Under the pieces are notes generated by a model. That model saw only the letters and a program-made list of their open reading frames with translations. It searched no databases and was not told the origin of the DNA. A program made the position numbers and the translations under genes. A stretch of 59,257 nt of DNA, taken from positions 1 to 59,257 of the IMG/VR virus record IMGVR_UViG_3300046169_000050, one strand, 5' to 3'. Source of the stretch: a virus. Below are positions 41,038 to 49,700 of the stretch, one piece after another. The stretch's first letter is position 1; the number at the start of each line of letters is the position of its first letter.

Positions 41038-42737
41038 AGGGCAGCTATCTCATCCATGCTCTGAGCGAGACATACCTCATCGATTTCTACAGCGCCTTCT
41101 ACCTCTACCTCCCAAACTTGGCCCACGACAGCAGGCAAACGCATGATAGGTTCACGCAGCGTGCCCGATGAAGCGCCCGATGGCACAGTCACCGACTGCG
41201 TGTACACGTTGTTCGAATATGAAAGCGAGTAAACAGCGATCTGTGTCCCATCAACCCACACTCGCACAGTCACCGGATATGCTTGAGCGTGTACTGACAC
41301 CCAACCCATGCTGACAGGTTTAGGCGTGACGTACTGTTTAGACTTCCATTTTAAAGTTTTATTGGCCGTACCTCCACGGTACTTTTTAATCTTATTACCT
41401 ACGATTATGTACAACTCACCGTCTTTGGGATGCATGTACCCGCCACGCACTTCACCTGTGTAACTAAGATTAGAGAGCGCTGCCTCACCCGCACGTGGGT
41501 CATAAACAAAACCGCCGCCGTTCCAGAAGGCAACGTACGTGTTCTCGTGCCTGAACGCCCGATACGTAGTTGGGTTAAAGTCGTCGTTCCACTGTCTGGC
41601 AGAGATCAGACCGTTAGTTACAACCTCACCCTCGCCACCTGACACAGCGACCAGCCCGTCTGGACCGGCGTATAGCAGGTACTCGCCCATGTCTACGACG
41701 CTCTTATCGTTGACGCAAGCCTGTGCTATGTCGAGCTTGATTGCTGTCATAGCACTGGGGTCAACGCCCGTTACAAAATACGGAGCGCCATCTGTAAGAG
41801 CCACAATACCGTTGGTGACAGAGCCAATAGCAACAATGTCTTCCTCAAGCGTTATGCGATAGTCGATAGGCCACGCATGAGGTAGGAAAGGTTCACTAAG
41901 ACAAAGACGTTTGCCCGTAAAACCAGCAAAAACGCCGTTAGCAACAGCAATAAGGCCAACAAGCGGCCCGTTAGGATATAGGCTCGTATCATCGTCCGGC
42001 GGACCAATCCATGTACCGCTTGGTAACACTTCCCCGAGCGCAAACGACTCAGAGCTATCATCATACGTAGTTGTTGCAAAGGACACCTCCGCGACAAACT
42101 GGAACGTCGTGTTTGTACTACCTGTGTTTGATCTATAAATACGCTTCTTCGCGCCCGTGCCGAAGTTGTAATTCCCGCTAGGGTGCTCAGTAGATGGTAA
42201 AGGAATCGTTATCGTTTCCGTATCGGTACGTTCCAACACGTTGCTTGCTGGGCTGGGCGGTCCTTCTTCGCCGAAGGCAGTAACGAACGTATAAACGTAC
42301 GCTACGTCGTCAGGCGTTTGCGTGTCGTCCGCGTCACCTGTCTTGGTGATGGCTGGAGCAGCGGACGGAGCTGGTACGCCTAACCTAAAACTTGAAGCTG
42401 GGTAACTTGACCCTGCCACAATAGTCGCAGCCGTGCCCATACGTGGGTAGTCTTCCCCCGTCCAGTAAAGACGGTCTAGTGTGTCGGCGGGTATTGGACC
42501 CTGAACCACGGATACTCCATCGTCGTTCCACTGCAACCAGTTGGTATCACGATAAAAGAAGATAGAGCGGCGTGCGGTGTTAGTCAGCGTAAATGTGTCA
42601 GAGTCTGAAGTAACTGGCTTCAGACGACCTGATTCAAAGTCTACGTTTTCTGCTGTTTGAGCGAATTGCTCAGAGAGAAGTCTTGGGGAGACTCCGGGGG
42701 CGATACCACTAAAACTGTCGCGTTTAAAATACGCCAT
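41034..42737 (-). CDS. Tail protein, beta-propeller-like
   Basis: This 567-residue protein begins AYFKRDSFSGIAPGVSPRLL and is beta-rich with Gly/Tyr/Trp repeats typical of propeller-like phage tail proteins. Residues about 320-460 contain YLLYAGPDGLVAVSGGEGEV and similar strand pairs. It overlaps the fibre start by 4 bases. Proteins with this N-terminus are common between fibre and small genes in marine podoviruses; their role is structural, possibly the tail nozzle or needle. Confidence 0.65.
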   Translation of the reverse strand: MAYFKRDSFSGIAPGVSPRLLSEQFAQTAENVDFESGRLKPVTSDSDTFTLTNTARRSIFFYRDTNWLQWNDDGVSVVQGPIPADTLDRLYWTGEDYPRMGTAATIVAGSSYPASSFRLGVPAPSAAPAITKTGDADDTQTPDDVAYVYTFVTAFGEEGPPSPASNVLERTDTETITIPLPSTEHPSGNYNFGTGAKKRIYRSNTGSTNTTFQFVAEVSFATTTYDDSSESFALGEVLPSGTWIGPPDDDTSLYPNGPLVGLIAVANGVFAGFTGKRLCLSEPFLPHAWPIDYRITLEEDIVAIGSVTNGIVALTDGAPYFVTGVDPSAMTAIKLDIAQACVNDKSVVDMGEYLLYAGPDGLVAVSGGEGEVVTNGLISARQWNDDFNPTTYRAFRHENTYVAFWNGGGFVYDPRAGEAALSNLSYTGEVRGGYMHPKDGELYIIVGNKIKKYRGGTANKTLKWKSKQYVTPKPVSMGWVSVHAQAYPVTVRVWVDGTQIAVYSLSYSNNVYTQSVTVPSGASSGTLREPIMRLPAVVGQVWEVEVEGAVEIDEVCLAQSMDEIAAL

Positions 42738-42744
42738 AGCTACC

Positions 42745-42987
42745 TCACTTCATGAGCAAGGTGACAATAAGCCCTGCCATACCGCCTAATAGCATTACCC
42801 CTAGAGTGAACATTCGCTTGTTCATTGTTTCTAGGGAGTCGTCGATGCGGTCCAGACGATTAAAGATTGTCTTAGACCGCTCTTCACACATAGCTTCGTG
42901 GGAAGCGATACGGTTGATCGCCTCCCAGTATCGATCTACCGAGTCACTCTGACTCGATGACCTCGGCTGCGTCGTCACTGTTTTCAC
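42745..42987 (-). CDS. Small membrane protein, XhlA-like
   Basis: From GTG at 42987, this 80-residue protein has a charged coiled N-terminal half (RSKTIFNRLDRIDDSLETMN) and a single C-terminal membrane helix (MFTLGVMLLGGMAGLIVTLL). This is the layout of XhlA-like holin accessory proteins. The ribosome site is weak and it overlaps the upstream gene by 44 bases. It may help lysis or virion assembly. Confidence 0.58.
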   Translation of the reverse strand: MKTVTTQPRSSSQSDSVDRYWEAINRIASHEAMCEERSKTIFNRLDRIDDSLETMNKRMFTLGVMLLGGMAGLIVTLLMK

Positions 42988-43186
42988 TTTTCACTCGCTG
43001 GCTGATTAGGGAAGCGAGGTTTGTGACTGACACTTCGTGAATCACGGCCTGTCTTCGAGCGCCAACCATCATGTCATTTGCTTGAGCATGTAGTGACAGC
43101 AACTCTTTTACCTCGTCAGAAAGATCTTCGATTTGGTATTCCACTTCGTCGATCGTTACAGTTTGGACTTGTGATCCATCGGTCAT
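42944..43186 (-). CDS. DUF6447-like small protein
   Basis: This 80-residue protein contains VEYQIEDLSDEVKELLSLHA followed by a helical stretch, which resembles DUF6447 proteins of phages. It is acidic at the end. An AGGAGT ribosome site precedes the ATG and the palindrome lies 43 bp upstream, so it heads its own unit. The function is unknown. Confidence 0.62.
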   Translation of the reverse strand: MTDGSQVQTVTIDEVEYQIEDLSDEVKELLSLHAQANDMMVGARRQAVIHEVSVTNLASLISQRVKSENSDDAAEVIESE

Positions 43187-43222
43187 TTGCTAACTCCTAT
43201 AGGGCATAAACATCTATCCGTC

Positions 43223-43250
43223 ATTTTATTAGCTGTGCTAATTTTTGCAA
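43223..43250 (-). promoter_or_regulatory. Promoter with TTAG-N5-CTAA palindrome before the DUF6447-like gene
   Basis: Read leftward, TTGCAA (43245-43250) and TAAAAT (43223-43228) are 16 bp apart. The palindrome core TTAG-CTGTG-CTAA is at 43229-43241, exactly between the boxes. Confidence 0.62.
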
Positions 43251-43253
43251 CTA

Positions 43254-43787
43254 TTAGTTGCCACCTAACGGGTTTGTAGCATCAATCGCCATCCAAAGGT
43301 CATTCATATCGCGTTCGTACTTTTTGAGGCGGTCGTTTATCGTGCTTAGGGCTTCCAACTTACCCGATACGCGCAGCTCTGTTTCAGACGATGTCTTCTC
43401 GACAGATGCTATCCGGTCCCTTATATCCAGCAGCTCCTGCTGTGCGTCCATAATCTGCATAAGGTTCGCACCTAGCTCGGCGAGCTTGCCTTGCAGGTTC
43501 TCGACATCTGCCGCTGTCATGGCCTGCTCCATTCCGGCAAGCTTCTTGTCCATATCCTGCAAACGGAGAGCGTTAGATTCGCGTAGATCATCAAACCTTT
43601 TGGCCAACCCTTCGGCCTGCGATGTTGCTGCAACTACTGCCTCAGACTGCTCGTTTAACTGAGAAAAGAACTGGGACGCTGCCCAGATACCGCCGCCAAT
43701 TGTTGAGGCAAATGACAGCACAATAGCGATCCAAACGCCTTTTATCTGCGTGCCGCCTACATTTAACTCTAAATCTTCAAGGGCCAC
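43254..43787 (-). CDS. Membrane-anchored coiled-coil protein
   Basis: This 177-residue protein has a membrane helix near residues 18-38 (VWIAIVLSFASTIGGGIWAA) and a long coiled coil from about 45 to 165 (KRFDDLRESNALRLQDMDKK and following). Its topology suggests a rod-like protein anchored in the host membrane, as in spanin-like or virion-assembly proteins. It overlaps the next secreted gene by 11 bases. Confidence 0.62.
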   Translation of the reverse strand: MALEDLELNVGGTQIKGVWIAIVLSFASTIGGGIWAASQFFSQLNEQSEAVVAATSQAEGLAKRFDDLRESNALRLQDMDKKLAGMEQAMTAADVENLQGKLAELGANLMQIMDAQQELLDIRDRIASVEKTSSETELRVSGKLEALSTINDRLKKYERDMNDLWMAIDATNPLGGN

Positions 43788-44613
43788 CGTTTAAACACTC
43801 CTCTTGGTTCGCCGAAAACCAGCAACCGCCTTCTGGGGACGTGATCCAGAAGTCGTCTGTTTCGGCTTCAGTTAACACGTCCTCTGCAGAGACAAAGTAG
43901 TTGCCGACCTGCAGACCTTGAATGGTGCTACCACCATCAAAAGATACCCACACGGCTTGCGTTGCTAAATCAAAGAAAACCGACGCGGTTTCTTCGTAGG
44001 TGACACGCATGTCATACGCCATGTCGTTTGCCTGTTCTAGAAGCGTCTCATCCCCCGCAACAGCCATGTAAGCAGCGGCTGTTTGTATTGCCGCCTCTGT
44101 ATTTGATAGGGCGTCGTTGTACTCGGTAATATCAGAGTCTGTAAGCGTGACGTCGTTAGCCGCCATGAACTCTTGCAGCTCCATCGCTTCGCGCTGGTCA
44201 GGCGCTGCTTGAGCGTCCTGAGCCATTTCATTGACAGTGGCAACCATGATGACTTGCTGAGCGGCCTCTACATAGGCATCGATCATCTCGGACACAACGT
44301 CCATAGCCTGATCGGCTTGATCTTGGAAGTACTCGTCTGCACCGGGGTCGTAGGTGTATGTGGCCGCCGCTACTGCTGCGACCGCTTGGTTATATGCGTC
44401 TTGTTGGGATTTACTAATATGACCGTTCTCAGCCATCGCAGGCGCGATATTACCATCCCATGCGTAGGAGGAACCGCCAGCAATTGTCTTAATACCGTAG
44501 GCAAACGTATCGCGGATGCTTTGCGATGTGTCGACTAGATCATCAATCTCCGTCGCGTAGAGTGGAGCGGAAGCGATCGCTAATACTACGCCCATCAGAA
44601 CTCTCACCGTCAT
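43777..44613 (-). CDS. Sec-type exported protein, unknown
   Basis: From ATG at 44613 the 278-residue protein begins with a clear signal peptide (MTVRVLMGVVLAIASAPLYA then TE), with cleavage likely after residue 20. The mature part is helical, acidic and Ala-rich, with a C-terminal Cys pair (GGCWFSANQEEC). Exported proteins are uncommon in phage structural operons. It may act in the periplasm on adsorption, superinfection or lysis. It overlaps neighbours on both sides. Confidence 0.6.
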   Translation of the reverse strand: MTVRVLMGVVLAIASAPLYATEIDDLVDTSQSIRDTFAYGIKTIAGGSSYAWDGNIAPAMAENGHISKSQQDAYNQAVAAVAAATYTYDPGADEYFQDQADQAMDVVSEMIDAYVEAAQQVIMVATVNEMAQDAQAAPDQREAMELQEFMAANDVTLTDSDITEYNDALSNTEAAIQTAAAYMAVAGDETLLEQANDMAYDMRVTYEETASVFFDLATQAVWVSFDGGSTIQGLQVGNYFVSAEDVLTEAETDDFWITSPEGGCWFSANQEECLNGGP

Positions 44614-45217
44614 TGCTGTTACCCCCAAGTAATAGTGCGTCGTAAAACTCCTTATCTTCGTGATAGTCTGGAATCCACATCTCCGGGTTAGACTTGACTT
44701 CCAGTAGCGCCGTCTTCCCCACTAACAACCTTCCGCCCCTAATGATCGGGCACGGGGTTGCACTCATAAACATAGCCCGCCAAACCTGAGCGTTCTGGCA
44801 CATCAAGCTAACGCTTGCGACCTTCATCCCCATATTTGAGAGCGTAATCGCGTTGAGCCTGCGGTTACATTCTTCGTCTTGCGTGTATTTACCAGACGAG
44901 ATGCCCACCGACATCAGCTGCAGACCGCCCGACAAAGACTTAAGACATGACTGCTGCCCGCTGCTCATAAGGCTCGGGCTAACTGCTGTCGTGACGGGCA
45001 TGGACCGAGAACCAGCTCCGTTGTACGTCTTAGTCACGTTGCCGTTATTGGAGTTCGACGTATTGAGGTCGCCCTCGATGTTGGTATCGTCACCACCCCC
45101 CTCAAAATCAGGCTCGTACTCGCTGTCTCTCGTAGGCGCTGGGTCTATATCTGGTACCGGCTCAATTTGCGCAAAAGCCAAACTTGGAACCAGCACCAGT
45201 ATTAGCAGCCTTTTCAT
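44543..45217 (-). CDS. Sec-type exported protein, unknown
   Basis: This 224-residue protein begins MKRLLILVLVPSLAFAQ, a signal peptide with cleavage after AFA. A Gly/Asp/Asn-rich disordered part follows (residues about 25-60), then a globular region with several Cys (CLKSL, CNRRL, MCQNAQVW, PCPII) that could form disulfides in the periplasm. It is next to another exported protein, so the two probably act together. No family name is clear. Confidence 0.62.
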   Translation of the reverse strand: MKRLLILVLVPSLAFAQIEPVPDIDPAPTRDSEYEPDFEGGGDDTNIEGDLNTSNSNNGNVTKTYNGAGSRSMPVTTAVSPSLMSSGQQSCLKSLSGGLQLMSVGISSGKYTQDEECNRRLNAITLSNMGMKVASVSLMCQNAQVWRAMFMSATPCPIIRGGRLLVGKTALLEVKSNPEMWIPDYHEDKEFYDALLLGGNSNDGESSDGRSISDRFRSTLRDGD

Positions 45218-45723
45218 CCGACAGTTAATTCCATCAGCGTAAGGTGCGGTGCCACCTCTCGCGCGTTCTCGGTTAGTGTTGCGCCAATAGCATCTGCAGT
45301 CTGTCGATTTAGCAGGTGGGCGTGTACTGGTGTGTTTGCACCCGCCGTTTCTAGCGTCCAGCTCGTAATACCGATCTCGGCCCAGTAAGCGTTGCGAGCG
45401 TTACGATAGTCTTCGTTGTAGAGGTACGACTTGCTTCCGCTCGCGTCAGGCTTTACCAGCCCAACCAGCCACTGCGCTGTCGTCCCATCCTGTATGCCTG
45501 CGTTAAGCATTAGCACGCCGTCACCATCCGATACGGTCCACGCGAAGCCGTCCGCCATAACACGATTAAAATTGCTTCGCATATGATCGCGCTTCTCTAG
45601 ATCTGTCAGCGTCCCATATAAATGCCACGGGTAGCTTCCTGCATCTAGCGACGGCAAGGACGCCCAAAACAAATCATTGAACTCGATGTCGTCGACGCTG
45701 GTTATTGTCTCGAAAGTAATCAT
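45214..45723 (-). CDS. 169-residue protein, possible GNAT-like
   Basis: The sequence has alternating strands and helices: a helix with many aromatic residues, DGVLMLNAGIQDGTTAQWLV (middle), then a helical part with TLETAGANTPVHAHLLN. It is reminiscent of acetyltransferase-like folds but lacks a convincing cofactor motif. It overlaps both neighbours by 4 bases, in the tail gene block. I give no firm function. Confidence 0.5.
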   Translation of the reverse strand: MITFETITSVDDIEFNDLFWASLPSLDAGSYPWHLYGTLTDLEKRDHMRSNFNRVMADGFAWTVSDGDGVLMLNAGIQDGTTAQWLVGLVKPDASGSKSYLYNEDYRNARNAYWAEIGITSWTLETAGANTPVHAHLLNRQTADAIGATLTENAREVAPHLTLMELTVG

Positions 45724-45962
45724 AAGTCTGGCGGGTCCATTGGTACGCGAGCGAGGTTTGGGTTTTCTGCAATGTCTTCATCCATACGATCTTCCATCTC
45801 ATGGACCAAGGCCACAGTAGCCCCCATGTCGATAACGCCGTTTGTCCTAATAATAGGAACTCGAAACGTCACAGGAGTTTCCTGCGTTATTGCAGGTGAG
45901 CGCACCTCGCCCTCAAGAAAAACAGCGTCTTCGGCAGGAGTATCGTAGACCAGTGTTCTCAT
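45720..45962 (-). CDS. 80-residue acidic protein, unknown
   Basis: The protein has a beta-like first half (VTFRVPIIRTNGVIDMGATV) and an acidic helical second half. It overlaps neighbours by 4 bases in the tail operon. No family is recognised; it may be a small assembly factor. Confidence 0.5.
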   Translation of the reverse strand: MRTLVYDTPAEDAVFLEGEVRSPAITQETPVTFRVPIIRTNGVIDMGATVALVHEMEDRMDEDIAENPNLARVPMDPPDL

Positions 45963-46522
45963 GGCTTAACCGCTACCTTGATATTTCCTGAGCCGTCCCA
46001 CTCGGTAGTAATGTTGCTTATCTCTGTTGTGTCGAGACCGTTAGATAAACTCCAAGCCCAACGCCTTCCATAGCCGCCGCGAGTTGATGTCGTTGACGAC
46101 TCAGCAGTAGTCATTACTGTTGTAGCCCCGTTTGCTACAAACGAAATTCTCGAGTACTCGTTTGCAGGAATGGCTGATGAATAGACAACCTCAAATTGAA
46201 AAAACATCCCAGAGGAGGCGTTTACTCTCGCGCACTCTTCAATATGATTAAGATTGACGCCTCTCACATTGGATGGAGACGCAGAGCCTGTACTGAAGTC
46301 GTCATAAAAACCGCGCGAAGTCGAGTATTGCTGACTAAGCGTCCCCTGAGTCACGGTAATAACCGTGACCCCATAACAACTACCAATGGCAGATGCCCCT
46401 GACGCTGACCCCGCTACAGCACGAATGTCTGAATCACCTAGGGACACAGTGGTGCCCGAGGTTCCTCCCATCTCAACATGGATGTCATTCAGCGATATAG
46501 CGCCAGAGGTCTGAAGGGCCAT
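45959..46522 (-). CDS. 187-residue tail or virion protein, beta-rich
   Basis: This protein starts with ALQTSGAISLNDIHVEMGGT, a pattern typical of phage virion proteins with a conserved N-terminal segment (SGxISLxDI) and common in tail gene sets. The rest is Ser/Thr/Gly-rich and beta. It overlaps its neighbours by 4 and 1 bases. It is probably a structural tail component. Confidence 0.58.
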   Translation of the reverse strand: MALQTSGAISLNDIHVEMGGTSGTTVSLGDSDIRAVAGSASGASAIGSCYGVTVITVTQGTLSQQYSTSRGFYDDFSTGSASPSNVRGVNLNHIEECARVNASSGMFFQFEVVYSSAIPANEYSRISFVANGATTVMTTAESSTTSTRGGYGRRWAWSLSNGLDTTEISNITTEWDGSGNIKVAVKP

Positions 46523-46782
46523 TAGTCAGTCCAGACCGCCGCGCAGATGTCCTGAACCATCTGGTCTTCGCCAGTAACGTCAGTAGCCGTAGTTGTTGGA
46601 TTTCCGTCGTCATCTAATGTCGTCGTGTTTCTCATTAAGCTCACAACCGTTGTAGTGGTAGTAGGCAGTCGATCATCATCTGGATCATCGAACGTGTTGA
46701 TATAAAAAACATTAACAACCGGATCATCAGTCGAGGGTGATACTTCGATTCTCTCTACTGTACGTGTGTTAGTGATCGCCAT
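46522..46782 (-). CDS. 86-residue protein, unknown
   Basis: From ATG at 46782, after GAGGAG, this is a short Thr/Asp-rich protein (TTTTTVVSLMRNTTTLDDDG near the middle). It lies directly after the giant fibre gene with an overlap of 14 bases. It may be a fibre chaperone or assembly factor by position only. Confidence 0.5.
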   Translation of the reverse strand: MAITNTRTVERIEVSPSTDDPVVNVFYINTFDDPDDDRLPTTTTTVVSLMRNTTTLDDDGNPTTTATDVTGEDQMVQDICAAVWTD

Positions 46783-49700
46783 TTTCAAGCTCCTCTATTC
46801 GCTTGGTTAAAGTATCGATTTGGGATTGCTGCTGCTTTACAACGTCCCAAAGAAGGGCTGACATCCTGCTGTAATCAAGAGTCAGTTGTGTATCCTGCAC
46901 CTCTCCGGTGGCTGGATCTTTGCGTTCATTTTCCTTAACAAAGACATCTAGACCTGCGGCTTGTACATCCTGCGCGATGAAGCCAATATCGTCTTCGCCA
47001 GTCTCTTTCCAGCGGTAACGCTTGGCATCAAGCTTCGAGAAGATCTCCATAGAGTTGCCAATAGGCTCTATGTCTTTCTTTAGCTTTCGATCGGAGTAGG
47101 CTGTGACGTTGCCGCCGAAGACGGCGTCGTTATTTTCAAGATTGATTTCGAGTGGCCAGCGACTTGCATATTGGGTCCAGCTTGTTGAGTTAGTGCCGGA
47201 ACCGCGCAACACGTAGAAGATGTTGCTATTGCAGTGAACCATTGACGAGCGGTTGTCTGTGTCCTGCAAGTAAACCGTTGGCGAACCGTTGTTGATAAAT
47301 AGATTGCCGTCTAGTACTGCGCCTGACGTATTAATTCTTAATTTATGAGAGTTACTTTGGGCTCTACGCAGGATTAAGTCTTCGTCATACGAGTCAACAA
47401 CTCCCTCATCGACAACAATTCGCTTGTTAAAGTAAAACTGGGCGCGATCCGTCTGGAAATGCATGAAACTAGAGTTCTGCGGACCGAACTCTAAGTACCC
47501 ATAGTTGGTTGTTAGCGTGGCATAGTTGAGTCGATGATCTCCGGTTTGCTTGATGTGGAAGACCTTAGCAGGACCGTCGTACTCCTGAACAATGCCGCCG
47601 TAGCCATACTGGTGAAACTGAAGCTGAGGCTTACGAGAACTAGCACCATAGTTACCTGATTGAATTTGAATTGCTGTTGACGAAACAATACCGGGAGTTT
47701 GCCAGCCACCGTCGCCTGTCCAATGCGATGTGCCGCCCTGTGTGCTATAATATGCCGAATAGTCGTTAGCATAGTAATCATACTCGTCAGTATGGCCGCC
47801 CTTAGCAAAAATCTGTCCATCGACGACAAGTTTCGATGAATCTCTTGCATCTCCAGAGTGCCACTTACCAAGACGCCATCCTGCAGTACCTGCCCCGTTG
47901 CTGTCTACAGCAAAGGTGATTCCTCTATCGTAACTAGAGGTAGAGAGCATTGTAGTAATTAGTAGGTCGTGCGCCTGTGTAGCGTCAGCGGCAAGCCCAC
48001 TAGCCTGAGATTTTGAGTTCGCAGAGCCAGTAAACCACGTACCGTTACCTGCTCCAACCCAGAAATGGTCGTGCCCCTGAAAATGCACATTGGTCTGATA
48101 ACCAAAGCCCACGGTATCCCAACCAGAGCTTACCCCGAAATCATGGCGCTTGGCGTCGGCATCAACTGAACCTCCGATATAAAGACTGTTAACAACGCGG
48201 ACGTTACTATCCCCTTTACCCACCGACATAATTTCAGAGCCAGTGAAAGGAGAATTATTGAAGAAGCGAGTACCCCCATAGGTAGGTTCAGCACCTATTT
48301 CTACTCCGGTATGCCAGCCCAAAACTAGTCGGCTATGAGTCGAACTACCGTTATTATAATGCCGCGGATAAATCATGTAATACGGATTGTTGTCCGTACG
48401 CTGACCCCACGTAATCCCTCGTACTGTAGCGGTGCCTACTCCTACAGCAGAAGGGTCGCTTGTATTATCAGCAAAGTTTACAAATCCTGAAGTACCACTA
48501 TTCGTGCCCCAACGGAACATGAACGTGCCATCAGTGTTCTTGTAGCTGTTTGTTTGAAGCGAAATTGCCGAAAAATCATCTTCATAAGTCAACGTGCCAG
48601 CGCTGTTCATAGACAGCATACGACCAATAGAGCCGCTAATGTGAAAGCCCATAGCCGCGATTGATGAGGCACCACCATACGACTCAACCATCAACGATCC
48701 GGTGTAGTAGTTGGTCGCGTTGTTTTTGCGGAATAACTGCGTAGCCTGATCAAAAGTAATGACGCCTGTCGACGTGTCATTCGCGTCTGAGCGCAAGAAC
48801 TGCGAAGCGTGAAGGTTGTCTACCATGTCAGCATCGAGGCCAGATGCAGAACCATGATTGCCAGCGTTCCAAACCGTGTAGCCCCTGTGCTTAGGCTCCA
48901 TATGAGTCTGACCACCAAAGTCAGAGATATTTGTGACGGTTGGTGATGAATAAAATACCGTCGTAGCGCCGCCGCTGGTAGGATTAGATGTTTGATAGCT
49001 GTGCCCGTAGGTTTTGGCATGTACCGTAAAACCGGCGTAATACCTAGCTTCAGCAAACAGGTCTATGTAGTACGTGGGCTGACCTGAGTGATTCCAGCCT
49101 GCCGATACCGGCGTACCCATAACAAATCTAAAGTCGCCAGCAAGCGGACCATGCGCCTCAGTGAGGTGCAGTTGGAGCATGGTGTTCTGGTTTCCGCCAG
49201 TGTAATCACCCTGCATCCTAAACTTGAGCGTAGCTGACTCGTAGGTTTCCGCCGTTATATGAAATTCAATGTTCTGCCAGTTGCTGTCCCAATGTGCCGG
49301 ACACCCATACAAACGAGCGATATGGAATCGACGGGACTGTGCGGCACTTGCGCTGATACCGGTCCACTTCTTCCCTTTCTCGAAGTGATCGAAATCATCC
49401 TTGTGGAATCCATCAAGTAGGTCAGCATCTAAACCTGAACCTGATCCGTCGTTTCCGCCATGCCAGATTGCGTTGCCGTTGACCATTGCTGCGCCGCCAC
49501 CGTCTTGGATGTGAACCGTGCCGCTTGTAGATGCTGAGCGGATGTACCAGTCACCTGTTGATCCGTAGTGGATGTGGCTTACTCTGGTTCCTCTGCCGCT
49601 GTCAGGCGTAAATCTGGCGGTGCCGTCAGTCGTATTTAAGCCCGTTACATGAAACCGAGCGTCGGTAGTTGCTGGTACTGAACCAACCCCAAACGGACCT

